Origin: Methylomagnum ishizawai | GTDB taxonomy: Bacteria > Pseudomonadota > Gammaproteobacteria > Methylococcales > Methylococcaceae | Direction: 5' to 3' | Assembly: GCF_900155475.1 (NCBI RefSeq) | Contig: NZ_FXAM01000001.1 | Location: 2,467,501 to 2,531,500, forward strand | DNA length: 64,000 bases | Shown: positions 16,139 to 25,212 of the stretch, one piece after another | Numbering within the stretch: position 1 is the stretch's first letter | How the letters are laid out: each line of letters opens with the position of its first letter | Translations under genes and position numbers: made by a program | Notes under the pieces: generated by a model | Told to the model about the DNA's origin: nothing | The model's database searches: none | Seen by the model: the letters and a program-made list of their open reading frames with translations, nothing else

Positions 16139-17338
16139 ATGTTCCCTCGATACCGCGCCGCCCTGGGGTTCAGTTTGGTCGAGATCATGGTCGGCTTGGT
16201 CATCGGCTCGGTCGGTATCGCGGCGGTCCTCCAACTGTTCGCGTTGTCCGAGGGACAGCGGCGCTCGATTACCGGCGGCGGCGATGCCCAGGTTGTTGGC
16301 GCGGCGGCCCTCAAGGTGTTGCAAAGCGATATACGCCAAAGCGGCTGGAATGTCCGTGATATCAACCTGATGGGTTGCCAACTCGCCCTCCGGGCCGGTG
16401 TGGCCCTGGCTCCCTTGGCTCCGGTGATTATCAACTCCGCTTCCATCCCACCCGGCGATGCCAACACCGATACCTTGCTGGTCATCTATGGTAACGGTGC
16501 TTTTCAACCCGAAGGCGATATCATCAACTCCCAGCCTGCGGCGGCCAATGCGCCCCCTGTTGGCGCTCCTGCCCTGGCTTACAACCCGGCGAATCCCGAT
16601 ATCTACGCGGTACGATCGCCAGCCTCCTTTCTGGTGGGGGACTATGTGGTCGGCATGCCCATCTCCAGGCCACGCCCAGAGCCGTGTCTGTCGATTTTGA
16701 CGCAAGTAGTCAATGTCGGTCGTGGTGGTACTTCTAACGTGATTGTAACCGCTGGCACAGGCACGGTCGGTGTGGTCAACGGTAGGTTGTACGACTTGGG
16801 AGCCGTTCCCCAGATGCTGGCCTATGCCGTGCGCGGCGGCAACCTCACGGTCTGCAATTACATGGTTAACGACTGTGGCGATGCCGCTGTGCTGGGCGAT
16901 CCGGCGGTCTGGCGACCCATTGGCGAGGGTGTCGTCAGCCTTAGGGCGCAGTATGGTCGCGATACCAGGGTCGTTCTTCCGAATCCGTCCTCCGATTCGT
17001 TCGATGCCGTCGTTGATACCTATGACGTATCGACCCCGCCACAAGGCGTCCCCGATCCCAGCGGCAACTTTACAGCGACGCAATGTGGTTGGGCGCGCAT
17101 CGCCGCTGTGCGGTTGGCTTTGGTGGTTCGCGGCGAGGAGTTGGTCAAGCCTTCCGTCTCCGGCGGCCACGTGACCTCCGCCGCACCGACCTGGGCGGGC
17201 AGCGACATCAGCCCGATCAATCTCTCTACGGTGTCTGCTGCGCCCGGATTCGATTGGCAGGATTATCGTTACAAATTGTTCCAGACAGTGATTCCTTTGC
17301 GGAACGCTGCTTGGATGGGAGTGAACAACGGATGCTGA
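16139..17338 (+). CDS. pilW: Type IV pilus assembly protein PilW
   Basis: 399 residues from the ATG at 16139, directly behind AGGAGGG. Cleavage is at RAALG|FSLVEIMVGLVIGSVGIAAVLQLF. The long C-terminal domain with QSDIRQSGWNVR, the VVSLRAQYG region and RIAAVRLALVVRGEE matches PilW. The frame is open back to 16070 inside pilV, but the signal starts at 16139. It ends overlapping the pilX start. Confidence 0.93.
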   Translation: MFPRYRAALGFSLVEIMVGLVIGSVGIAAVLQLFALSEGQRRSITGGGDAQVVGAAALKVLQSDIRQSGWNVRDINLMGCQLALRAGVALAPLAPVIINSASIPPGDANTDTLLVIYGNGAFQPEGDIINSQPAAANAPPVGAPALAYNPANPDIYAVRSPASFLVGDYVVGMPISRPRPEPCLSILTQVVNVGRGGTSNVIVTAGTGTVGVVNGRLYDLGAVPQMLAYAVRGGNLTVCNYMVNDCGDAAVLGDPAVWRPIGEGVVSLRAQYGRDTRVVLPNPSSDSFDAVVDTYDVSTPPQGVPDPSGNFTATQCGWARIAAVRLALVVRGEELVKPSVSGGHVTSAAPTWAGSDISPINLSTVSAAPGFDWQDYRYKLFQTVIPLRNAAWMGVNNGC

Positions 17339-17928
17339 ATCCCACTTTTCCCGGAAAGCAAGGTGGCGTGGTTTTGATGATTACGCTGATTGTATTAGTG
17401 GCAATGAGTCTCGCAGGTCTTGCCCTGACCCGTACGGTGGATACCAGCAACCTCATCGCCGGCAACTTGGCGGCCCAGCAGTCCGCCATCCAGGCTGGGG
17501 ACACCGGGATAGAGGCGGCTGTCGATTGGCTGGAAAGCAAGTCCCTCGCCCCTGTTGTCCTGCAAACCAATAGTTCCGCCGATGGCTATAGCGCTTCTTG
17601 GCAGCCACCGCTGGCGGCCGGTCAGGATTGGGCAGCTTATTGGACGGACGTGTTGTCGGTCATCGCGGTGGTCCTGCCCCAGGACGCTTCGGGTAACACC
17701 GTGTCCTATGCCATCCAGCGATTATGCACCATGACCGGACCTCCTAGCGTGGCGGGTTGCATGACCCCGCCTAACAGCAGCGCCGACAATGGCAACAGCC
17801 AAGTTTCGCAGAGTCCTCAATTCGATGTGAACACCGCTCAGTATTACAGGGTCACTGTCCAGATCGTGGGGCCACGCAACACCGTGGGCTATGTGCAGGC
17901 GATAATTCAGATGACCGTATCATCGTAA
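17332..17928 (+). CDS. pilX: Type IV pilus assembly protein PilX
   Basis: 198 residues. Its ATG overlaps the TGA of pilW (ATGCTGA), a translational coupling. The N-terminus KQGG|VVLMITLIVLVAMSLAGLALTRTVDTSNLIAGNLA is the PilX N-terminal pattern and, as in other PilX proteins, lacks the +5 Glu. PilX is a tip pseudopilin that recruits PilY1. The stop lies 10 bp before pilY1. Confidence 0.93.
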   Translation: MLNPTFPGKQGGVVLMITLIVLVAMSLAGLALTRTVDTSNLIAGNLAAQQSAIQAGDTGIEAAVDWLESKSLAPVVLQTNSSADGYSASWQPPLAAGQDWAAYWTDVLSVIAVVLPQDASGNTVSYAIQRLCTMTGPPSVAGCMTPPNSSADNGNSQVSQSPQFDVNTAQYYRVTVQIVGPRNTVGYVQAIIQMTVSS

Positions 17929-17938
17929 GGGGGTACTT

Positions 17939-20900
17939 ATGAACATACGTAGATTGCTCGGGAAGTTGGTTTGGGCGTGCGTCTGCTTGTTGTTCGCGGT
18001 GATGGTCCAGGCGGGGACGACAGACTTGGCTAACGCGCCCTTGGTGACTTCGGCATCGACCAGCGTAAAGCCGAACTTGTGGTTCATCCTAGACGATTCC
18101 GGCAGTATGGCCTGGGACTACATGGGCGACTGGGTGGGCGGGGCCGACAACGGGGTCAAGGTCTGCAAGGGTGGCAGCACGGGCGCGGCCAACTCCAGCT
18201 ATTGTTGCCAAAGCAGCGCGGGGGGGAGCAGTCCCAATTCGTCGAGCAACGCCTGTTGGAAGGGGTCGTCTTCCTCGACGCCATCTTCGTCGTTCGGGGG
18301 GTTCCGGGGCGAGCCTTTGTTTTTGACCAACGATGCGGACGGGGTCGCGAACGGGGTCTATTACAATCCCGCTATTTTCTACAAGGTGCCCGTGGTCTAT
18401 CAGGATTCGAATAGCGGTGCGGAGGATACGGGCAAATATGTCAGCCAGACCAGCGCCAACACCAGCGGCTGGACCAAGGTGAAGAATGATGGCTATGATG
18501 TCCAGTGGTCCAGTACCGACACTATCAACCTGATCACCCAGTTCCCGGACCTGGAATGGTGTACCACCACCAGCTACACCGACTGCCTGCGCAACGATAA
18601 TTACATCCTGCCCACCAGCGTCAAGATCAACGATAAGACCTACAATGTGTTCCACGCCGCCAACGCGACCGGCAGTGGCTCGGTGGTGTCGGGCGATCCC
18701 GACAATCCGACGGTATCGGCCCGGACTTTCGGCCCCCATTACTACACCATTACCCCTGGGGAATACTGCGATTCTAAAAATCTGCGCAATTGCCAGGCCG
18801 CCCAGGATGTTACTTTCCAATTCCCCGCCAAACTGCGCTGGTGCAGCGATTCCGCCCTGACCAATTGTCAGGCTATCAAGACCCCCACTTTCAAATATCC
18901 GCGCTTCCCCACCAACGGGATGTCCACCGGGGGCACCGCCGGGAAGGACGCCGTCCCGGCCTCGGTGACGTTCGCCGTGTCGATGCCGAATTGTAGCTCC
19001 AGCAAAAAAGCGACGATATCCCAAGTATTGATCAACGGCACCAATGTCCTCGTCAGTCCCACGACGACCCCGCAGAATTCGGCCACTTCATTGGCCGCCG
19101 ATCTCCGCAACGCGAGTTATACCTCCAACTACACCATCGATACTTCTGTGACCAGCAGTAAGGTGAAGATCAACGTCGATCTGTCATTGGGTTCGGCGGG
19201 TAATATCAGCTCGGTATCTATAGTCAAAACCCCGAATTCAAATACTTGTAATCCCAGCGCTATATCGGTCACCTATACCCCTTATTCCCCAGCCGTGCCC
19301 GCCGTGCCCAAGACTTGGTATGGCGGCTTCTATCGCACCGATATCGTGCCCGGCCAGACCTATCCCGTGAATGGTGTTAAGCCGGCCACCCGCACGGATT
19401 GCGCGGCGGCCACCTACTGCACCTATGACGAGGAGATGACCAACTTCGCCAATTGGTGGGCCTATTACCATACCCGCATGCAGATGATGAAAAGCTCGGC
19501 CAGTCTGGCGTTCCAACCCATCGGCCAGAATTACCGGGTGGGCTTTTTCACCATCAACGCCAGCGCGGTCAAGACCGGCACCGAATTCCTCAATATCAGC
19601 GATTTCGATTTCTCGGGTACCACCAAGCAGAAATACACTTGGTATTCCAAATTGTTCTCGACCGGCCCAAGTGGCAGTACACCCTTGCGCGGCGCATTGA
19701 CCAAGGCGGGCCGTCTTTACGCGAAGCAGATCAGCGGCGCCGCCGATCCGGTGCAATACTCTTGTCAGCAGAATTTCACCCTGCTCTCCACCGATGGCTA
19801 CTGGAACGAGAGCGAACCCGGCGGCTACCAACTCAATGGCAGCACGGAAGTCGGCGACCAGGATGGTTCCGAGCAACGGCCCATGTTGGATGGCAACAAC
19901 CAAGCCAACACCTTGGCCGATGTAGCGGAATACTATTATGTGACCGACCTGCGCACCACGGGCCTGGGCAATTGCACCGGTGTGCCGGTACCGCCCGCCA
20001 CCACCGGCAATACCTTGTGTTCCTCTGAAAGTCCCGACCCCTATGACAATGTGCCGACCGGAGGTAGTGATACTTCTGCCAAACAACACATGACCACGTT
20101 CACCTTGGGACTGGGGGCTTCGGGCTATATGCAGTTCGATCCGGGTTCGAGTTACCAGACCCAGACTAGCGGGGACTTTTTCGACGTGTCCAACGGTACG
20201 ACACCCAACTCGAAAGCGGGCATCTGTTCTTGGCAGAGCAGCGGCAGCGAGTGCAACTGGCCCCCCACCTCCAATAATTCCCAACCCAATATCGACGACC
20301 TATGGCACGCAGCGGTGAACGGGCGGGGGAGCTATTTCAGCGCCACCAACCCGGCTTCGCTCGCTACCGGCCTACAACGTGCCTTGGCCGGAGTGACTGC
20401 CCGCAACGGCGCCGCCGCCGCCGCTACCACCAGCAACCCGAATGTGTCCTCGGGGGATGACTTCGTGTTCAGTTCCATCTATACCACGGTGCAATGGAGC
20501 GGCGAACTGGTGCGGCAGCGGATCGACCTCGACACGGGCGCGGTGGTCAAATACGATCCCGAAGACCCTAGTACCTATGATTGGGTGGCCCGGTCCATCC
20601 TCGACGCCACCCCGTATACCAGCCGTAATATCTACACCAAGACCAGCGCGGGTTTGCAGCCGTTCACTTGGGGGTCGTTGGACGCGACCACCCAGAGCTA
20701 TTTCAGCCTGCCCTATATTTCCACCACTCCGCCTACGGGGTTCAATACGCTGTCTCAGATTTGCACGGTCGGCACCGACTGCATCGATGTCAGCCTCCAG
20801 GACAATGACCATGTTGGCGGCCAGAACTTGGTGAGTTTCCTCCGTGGCGACCGCAGCAACGAAGGCAGCGAGTCCGATTCTTCCAAATATTACCGGCAGC

Positions 20901-22411
20901 GTGCCCATGTGCTGGGGGACTTGGTCAATGCCGAAGCGGTCTACGTCAGGGGGTCGTTGTTCAAATACGCAGACTCGGGTTATAGCGATTTCAAGGATGC
21001 CAACGATAAAGGACGGTTGCCCGTGGTCTATGTGGCCGCCAACGATGGTATGTTGCACGCTTTCAACGGGGGGGACACCGCTTCGGGGGGAGGAACTGAA
21101 AAATGGGCTTATATCCCCTCGTTCCTATTGCCCAAGCTCTACGCTTTGGCCGACAAACAATATTACCTGGGGGATAATCATCGGTTCTTTGCCGATGCCA
21201 CGCCGGTGGTGGGTGACATTGCTTGTCCAGCCTCGGGATGCGTGACCAGTTCGGGTGGCGTCTCCGGTTGGCGGACGATCTTGGTGGGCGGGTTGAACAG
21301 CGGTGGGCGTGGTTATTACGCGCTGGATGTGACCAATCCGGCTTCTACGCCCACACTGTTATGGGAATTCACCGACCCGAACATGGGTTATACCTTCGGT
21401 AATCCCCAAATCACCAAGTTGACCGACGGTACCTGGGTGGTGCTGGTGACCTCTGGTTACAACAACGTGTCCCCTGGGGACGGGAAAGGGCGCTTGTATG
21501 TGATCAATGCGGCTACCGGAGCCTTAATCAGGTCGATTGCGACCACTGCGGGCAGTACCACCACCCCGAGTGGTCTGGGGCGTATCAGTACTTGGGTCAA
21601 TAGTCCTGCGTACGATAATACTGCTACCGCAGTCTATGGCGGGGATTTGATGGGAAACTTGTGGCGTTTCGATCCCAATAGCGCCCAAGGGGTCAACAAT
21701 CCGGTCTTGTTGGCGACCTTCAAAAATCCTTCCGGCAACGCGCAACCCATCACCACCAAGCCCGAACTGGGGGACGTGGACGGCAACCATGTGGTTTATG
21801 TCGGCACCGGGCGCTATCTGGGCGCGACCGACCTCAACGACAAGAGCGTGCAAACCTTCTATGCCGTGAAGGATCCGCTAGATAATACCGGATACGGCAA
21901 TCCTAGGACGGCGGGTGGGTTTGTCCAGCAGGTCATGACCACCACCACCTGCCCGGCTGGCACCTCGAGCGAAGTGTGCGGCAGCAACCAGACAGTGCGG
22001 ATCATCACCAGTAACGCCGTGGATTTGGCAAGCGCGAACAGCGGTTGGTATATCGATCTGCCCGATAGCGGGGAGCGCTCCAATACCGACCCGACCCTAG
22101 TGTTCGGCGTCCTGGTATTTACCACCAACGTGCCCACCACGGATGCTTGTAGCTCGGGCGGCTATAGCTATCACTACCTCCTGGACTACCGTACAGGTTC
22201 GTCCTTGCTGGCGGTGGGAACGGGCGTGGCTGCGGTGAAGGCCGCCAACGCTCTGGCCACCCGCGAGGTGGTGGTGGCCTTGCCAAATGGTAAGGTAGTC
22301 AGCTTGACGCGCTTTAGTGACTTGTCGAACGAGAATAGAGCCGTTCCTCTGGGTGGAAAGCTGGGTCCGGCCCGGCGGGTCTCCTGGCGGGAGCTCATCA
22401 CCAACCAATAG
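17939..22411 (+). CDS. pilY1: Type IV pilus tip adhesin/biogenesis protein PilY1
   Basis: 1490 residues, larger than the roughly 1160 of Pseudomonas PilY1. The signal peptide ends VQA (about 26). A von Willebrand A-like start, NLWFILDDSGSMAWD, carries the DxSxS metal-site motif. The middle third (about 60-480) is Ser/Asn/Thr-rich with several Cys pairs. The C-terminal beta-propeller shows the conserved blocks VVYVAANDGMLHAFNGGD, VYGGDLMGNLWRFD and ELGDVDGNHVVYVGTGRYLG. PilY1 caps the pilus, mediates adhesion and mechanosensing, and counters PilT retraction. It is last in the pilE-fimT-pilVWX operon; a hairpin follows. Confidence 0.95.
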   Translation: MNIRRLLGKLVWACVCLLFAVMVQAGTTDLANAPLVTSASTSVKPNLWFILDDSGSMAWDYMGDWVGGADNGVKVCKGGSTGAANSSYCCQSSAGGSSPNSSSNACWKGSSSSTPSSSFGGFRGEPLFLTNDADGVANGVYYNPAIFYKVPVVYQDSNSGAEDTGKYVSQTSANTSGWTKVKNDGYDVQWSSTDTINLITQFPDLEWCTTTSYTDCLRNDNYILPTSVKINDKTYNVFHAANATGSGSVVSGDPDNPTVSARTFGPHYYTITPGEYCDSKNLRNCQAAQDVTFQFPAKLRWCSDSALTNCQAIKTPTFKYPRFPTNGMSTGGTAGKDAVPASVTFAVSMPNCSSSKKATISQVLINGTNVLVSPTTTPQNSATSLAADLRNASYTSNYTIDTSVTSSKVKINVDLSLGSAGNISSVSIVKTPNSNTCNPSAISVTYTPYSPAVPAVPKTWYGGFYRTDIVPGQTYPVNGVKPATRTDCAAATYCTYDEEMTNFANWWAYYHTRMQMMKSSASLAFQPIGQNYRVGFFTINASAVKTGTEFLNISDFDFSGTTKQKYTWYSKLFSTGPSGSTPLRGALTKAGRLYAKQISGAADPVQYSCQQNFTLLSTDGYWNESEPGGYQLNGSTEVGDQDGSEQRPMLDGNNQANTLADVAEYYYVTDLRTTGLGNCTGVPVPPATTGNTLCSSESPDPYDNVPTGGSDTSAKQHMTTFTLGLGASGYMQFDPGSSYQTQTSGDFFDVSNGTTPNSKAGICSWQSSGSECNWPPTSNNSQPNIDDLWHAAVNGRGSYFSATNPASLATGLQRALAGVTARNGAAAAATTSNPNVSSGDDFVFSSIYTTVQWSGELVRQRIDLDTGAVVKYDPEDPSTYDWVARSILDATPYTSRNIYTKTSAGLQPFTWGSLDATTQSYFSLPYISTTPPTGFNTLSQICTVGTDCIDVSLQDNDHVGGQNLVSFLRGDRSNEGSESDSSKYYRQRAHVLGDLVNAEAVYVRGSLFKYADSGYSDFKDANDKGRLPVVYVAANDGMLHAFNGGDTASGGGTEKWAYIPSFLLPKLYALADKQYYLGDNHRFFADATPVVGDIACPASGCVTSSGGVSGWRTILVGGLNSGGRGYYALDVTNPASTPTLLWEFTDPNMGYTFGNPQITKLTDGTWVVLVTSGYNNVSPGDGKGRLYVINAATGALIRSIATTAGSTTTPSGLGRISTWVNSPAYDNTATAVYGGDLMGNLWRFDPNSAQGVNNPVLLATFKNPSGNAQPITTKPELGDVDGNHVVYVGTGRYLGATDLNDKSVQTFYAVKDPLDNTGYGNPRTAGGFVQQVMTTTTCPAGTSSEVCGSNQTVRIITSNAVDLASANSGWYIDLPDSGERSNTDPTLVFGVLVFTTNVPTTDACSSGGYSYHYLLDYRTGSSLLAVGTGVAAVKAANALATREVVVALPNGKVVSLTRFSDLSNENRAVPLGGKLGPARRVSWRELITNQ

Positions 22412-22464
22412 CCTAGGCGGCGACCGATTCTCCCGCGCCACGACGAACCCACCCTCTCCCCGAT

Positions 22465-22489
22465 GCCGCGCCCGTAAATCGGGCGCGGC
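22465..22489 (+). terminator. Hairpin after pilY1
   Basis: GCCGCGCCCG (22465-22474) pairs perfectly with CGGGCGCGGC (22480-22489) across a 5-nt loop. It is followed by GCTTTATAA, a weak T run. It is a likely end of the pilus operon before the FKBP gene. Confidence 0.5.
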
Positions 22490-22531
22490 GCTTTATAACG
22501 GCCCGCTACCACCTTCCAAGGAAACACGACC

Positions 22532-23017
22532 ATGCATGAAAACCCTGTCGGCCCCGCGCTCCGCGCCGTCGCGCTGGCCGCCCTGGCCGCGTTCGGCCTG
22601 TCCGCCTGCGCCCCCTCCCCGGCGGAAGCCGAGCGCAACCGCGAGGACAGCCTGAAGTTCCTGACCGAAAACGCCCATAAGCCCGGCATCGCCGCCACCC
22701 CCAGCGGCTTGCAGTACCAAGTCTTGCAGGCGGGGAGCGGCGCGTCCCCCAAACCCACCGACAAGGTGACGGTCAACTATCGCGGCAGTTTGGTGTCGGG
22801 CCGCGAATTCGACAGCGGCGAAGGTATCACTTTCGGATTGGACCAGGTGATTCCCGGCTGGACCGAAGGCTTGCAATTAATGCGGGAAGGTGCCCGCTAC
22901 CGGTTCTTCATCCCGGCGGAATTGGCCTATGGCGAGCGCGGCGCGGGCCGGGCGATCCCGCCCAATGCCGCTTTGGTATTCGAGGTCGATCTGCTCAAGG
23001 TCGAACCCGCGCCTTGA
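22532..23017 (+). CDS. FKBP-type peptidyl-prolyl isomerase lipoprotein
   Basis: 161 residues. The lipobox is GLSAC (Cys26), so this is a periplasmic lipid-anchored isomerase. A short FKBP N-terminal stretch (EDSLKFLTENAHKPGIAATPSGLQYQVL) precedes the FKBP domain, with DKVTVNYRGSLVSGREFDSG, VIPGWTEGLQLMREGARYRFFIP and LAYGERGAG. It resembles the FkpA/Mip group but lacks the long dimerisation helix. It may help fold exported proteins such as PilY1 just upstream, which is inference from position. Confidence 0.93.
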   Translation: MHENPVGPALRAVALAALAAFGLSACAPSPAEAERNREDSLKFLTENAHKPGIAATPSGLQYQVLQAGSGASPKPTDKVTVNYRGSLVSGREFDSGEGITFGLDQVIPGWTEGLQLMREGARYRFFIPAELAYGERGAGRAIPPNAALVFEVDLLKVEPAP

Positions 23018-23020
23018 ACT

Positions 23021-23437
23021 TCAGGGGGAGGTGTGCCGCGCCGCCCTGGGTAATAATCCTTCCACGATCCGCGTGGCCGCTTCGCAGGCGGGCACGGCGT
23101 CGATCAATGCCATCTGGGTCTGGAGGTCGGCGCTCGCGCCCGACAACGATTCCGAGACCACTTCGTTCAGGGGATCGCAAGCCTCCGTCATCCTGGCTTC
23201 CGCCGCCGCGAGCGCGCCGTCTTCGGCGTCTTCCGCATCCTCAGCTTCGATCAAAGCATTCATGACTTGGTTGTGGTGGCGGAATACCCGCTCCACGTAC
23301 CGGGCGAATTCCTCCTGGCTCAGGGTCATGGGTTTGCCGTTGGCACCGTGGGTGGCGACCGTCGCGCAGCCGCCTAGCGCCGCGGCGAGCGCCACCAAGG
23401 CTAAATATCTCTGGGTCCGAGTCGATTGGGTTGCCAT
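23021..23437 (-). CDS. Small lipoprotein, unknown function
   Basis: 138 residues from the ATG at 23437. The lipobox is LGGC (Cys23, as ALGGCATVA). The mature part is largely helical (SQEEFARYVERVFRHHNQVMNALIEAEDAEDAEDGALAAAEARM) with an acidic AED repeat and two later Cys. The open frame extends upstream to 23623, but only this start gives a signal peptide. It is convergent with the FKBP gene, whose stop is 3 bp away. No family was recognised. Confidence 0.65.
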   Translation of the reverse strand: MATQSTRTQRYLALVALAAALGGCATVATHGANGKPMTLSQEEFARYVERVFRHHNQVMNALIEAEDAEDAEDGALAAAEARMTEACDPLNEVVSESLSGASADLQTQMALIDAVPACEAATRIVEGLLPRAARHTSP

Positions 23438-23595
23438 AGGGTGAATCGATAGTCCGGGAGGGCATTGTCGCCAATTCCGCCAGGCTTGTCGTCCGCTAAA
23501 AAACCGCCTCCCCATGCCGGTGGACCGTGTTCCGCCCGGCCTCCGGGGTGTACGATGGCTTTGAAAAATCCCCTTGAATTTCTTATTCTTGACCC

Positions 23596-24006
23596 ATGAA
23601 GCACATCGAACCCCCAGCGCCAAGCGTCGTCCATAATCAGGTTCCTGGCAGGATTCGCCTGTTCGTCCCCGTCATCAAGCATAAGCGGACCTTCGCCGGG
23701 CTGCTGAGGCAAAACCTATTGAAAGGCCCGGCGGGCAAAGGTATCTACCACGCGGAGCCCAATATCGTCACCGGCACCGTCCTCATCAAATACCATCGGG
23801 CCGTTTATTCCGAAACCGAAATCCTGGGTTGGGTCGAAAGGATAGCCCGGAAAATCGCCCTCGGCGAAATCGAAATCACGGCTAAACATAAGAATCCAAG
23901 GCTGGGTAAAATGCTGCCGGGAGCGTTTTTCACGCGGGAATTGCTGGTGAGTATTTGCGGGAATGTCATCGCCGGACTGGTGTTGGCGGCGATGGTGTCC
24001 GGCTAG
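23596..24006 (+). CDS. HMA-like (metal-associated domain) small protein with C-terminal membrane segment
   Basis: 136 residues. VPGRIRLFVPVIKHKRTFAGLLRQNL, YHAEPNIVTGTVLIKYH and ILGWVERIAR follow the HMA_2 pattern (GRIR near the start, a central GTVLIxY strand). That fold precedes some P-type metal ATPases, but the CxxC metal site of classical HMA domains is absent. A C-terminal hydrophobic segment (LLVSICGNVIAGLVLAAMVSG) follows a basic stretch. It may be a regulator or partner of metal transport; no ATPase gene is adjacent. It ends 45 bp before the FHA-EAL gene and may share its transcript. Confidence 0.6.
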   Translation: MKHIEPPAPSVVHNQVPGRIRLFVPVIKHKRTFAGLLRQNLLKGPAGKGIYHAEPNIVTGTVLIKYHRAVYSETEILGWVERIARKIALGEIEITAKHKNPRLGKMLPGAFFTRELLVSICGNVIAGLVLAAMVSG

Positions 24007-24050
24007 TTCCGCTTTGGCGGTTGCCTCAACTTCGAAAGTGTGGCGGGTCC

Positions 24051-25121
24051 ATGGCTGAGAAAAATATCAAAACCTGGGCGTTGGAAGCGAAAGGCGCGGA
24101 TGGCGAACCCTGGGTGACTCCGTTGACCACCAGCCCGTTCAGGATCGGCAGGCGCGACGACTGCGAATTGCGGCTGGCCTCCGACAGTATTTCCCGGCTG
24201 CATGCCGAGATTCGCTGGAGCGAACAAGGGATTTGGATCAAGGACGCCGGTAGCACCAATGGCACGTTCGTGAATTTCCACCGTATTTCCGGGGAGCTAC
24301 AACTCCAATCGGGCGATACGGTGCATTTCGCCGGCCTGGAGTTCCGGGTCGAAGGCCGGGCGGAAGCCGGGGCGGAGGGTTCCGACCGCACCGTCATGGT
24401 CAATCCCTATGTGGAAAAGCTCGACCAACTCATCGCCCGCAAGGCCGTGGTCCCGCATTTCCAACCCATCGTCGACTTGCGCGACAACCGGATTTTCGGG
24501 CACGAACTGCTGGGGCGGGTGGGTTGTGAGGGCGTGCCCAGCAGTATTCCGCAACTTTTCTATATTGCCAAGCAATTGGGGCGGGATATCGAGTTGAGCC
24601 TGTTGTTCCGGGATACCGGGATCGAACAGGCCGTGGGCCAGAAAACCCAGGGCCTGATCTTTTTCAATACCGTACCCAGGGAAATGGACCTTGCCGCTTT
24701 GGATCGTTCCTTGGGCATCCTGCGTGCCGCCGCGCCCCGGATCGGTTTGGCCTTGGAAATCCATGAGAACGCGATTACCGATATAGGTTTCATCCGTAGG
24801 CTCAAGGAAGTGCTGCGGGCTTTGGATATCCAATTGGTCTACGACGATTTCGGGGCCGGCCAATCCCGCTTGCTGGAATTGATGGATGCCCCGCCCGATA
24901 TTCTGAAATTCGATATCTCCTTGGTCCGTAATATCCATTTGCGCTCGCCCGCCTCTTTGCGGATGGTGGCGGCGCTGGTGGGTATGTCGAAGGATTTGGG
25001 GGTATTGACCTTGGCGGAGGGGATCGAGCGGGTGGAGGAGGCCGGGATATGCCGCCAGATAGGCTTCGATTTGGCCCAGGGGTTTTATTTCGGCAAACCT
25101 TCGCCCAGTTTATCCCGGTAA
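24051..25121 (+). CDS. FHA-EAL protein, probable cyclic-di-GMP phosphodiesterase
   Basis: 356 residues, cytoplasmic. The FHA domain (about 22-100) has FRIGRRDDCELRL, SRLHAEI and GSTNGTFVN, the phosphothreonine-binding residues. The EAL domain (about 125-355) keeps HELLGR in place of the EAL triad, FFNT, EIHE, YDDFGAG, LKFD, LAEGIE and AQGFYFGKP, so the metal and catalytic acidic residues appear present. The protein should hydrolyse cyclic-di-GMP and could be switched by a phosphorylated partner through FHA; that link is inferred. It lies 91 bp before the autotransporter gene on the same strand, suggesting shared control of surface attachment. Confidence 0.88.
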   Translation: MAEKNIKTWALEAKGADGEPWVTPLTTSPFRIGRRDDCELRLASDSISRLHAEIRWSEQGIWIKDAGSTNGTFVNFHRISGELQLQSGDTVHFAGLEFRVEGRAEAGAEGSDRTVMVNPYVEKLDQLIARKAVVPHFQPIVDLRDNRIFGHELLGRVGCEGVPSSIPQLFYIAKQLGRDIELSLLFRDTGIEQAVGQKTQGLIFFNTVPREMDLAALDRSLGILRAAAPRIGLALEIHENAITDIGFIRRLKEVLRALDIQLVYDDFGAGQSRLLELMDAPPDILKFDISLVRNIHLRSPASLRMVAALVGMSKDLGVLTLAEGIERVEEAGICRQIGFDLAQGFYFGKPSPSLSR

Positions 25122-25212
25122 GTTTTCCCGCCGGATTCAAGGGGACAAAACCTGTGGTTGCCCAGGCTGTGGACGATGCGAGAAAATTTTTATCCTTTTC
25201 GGGGGGACGATA

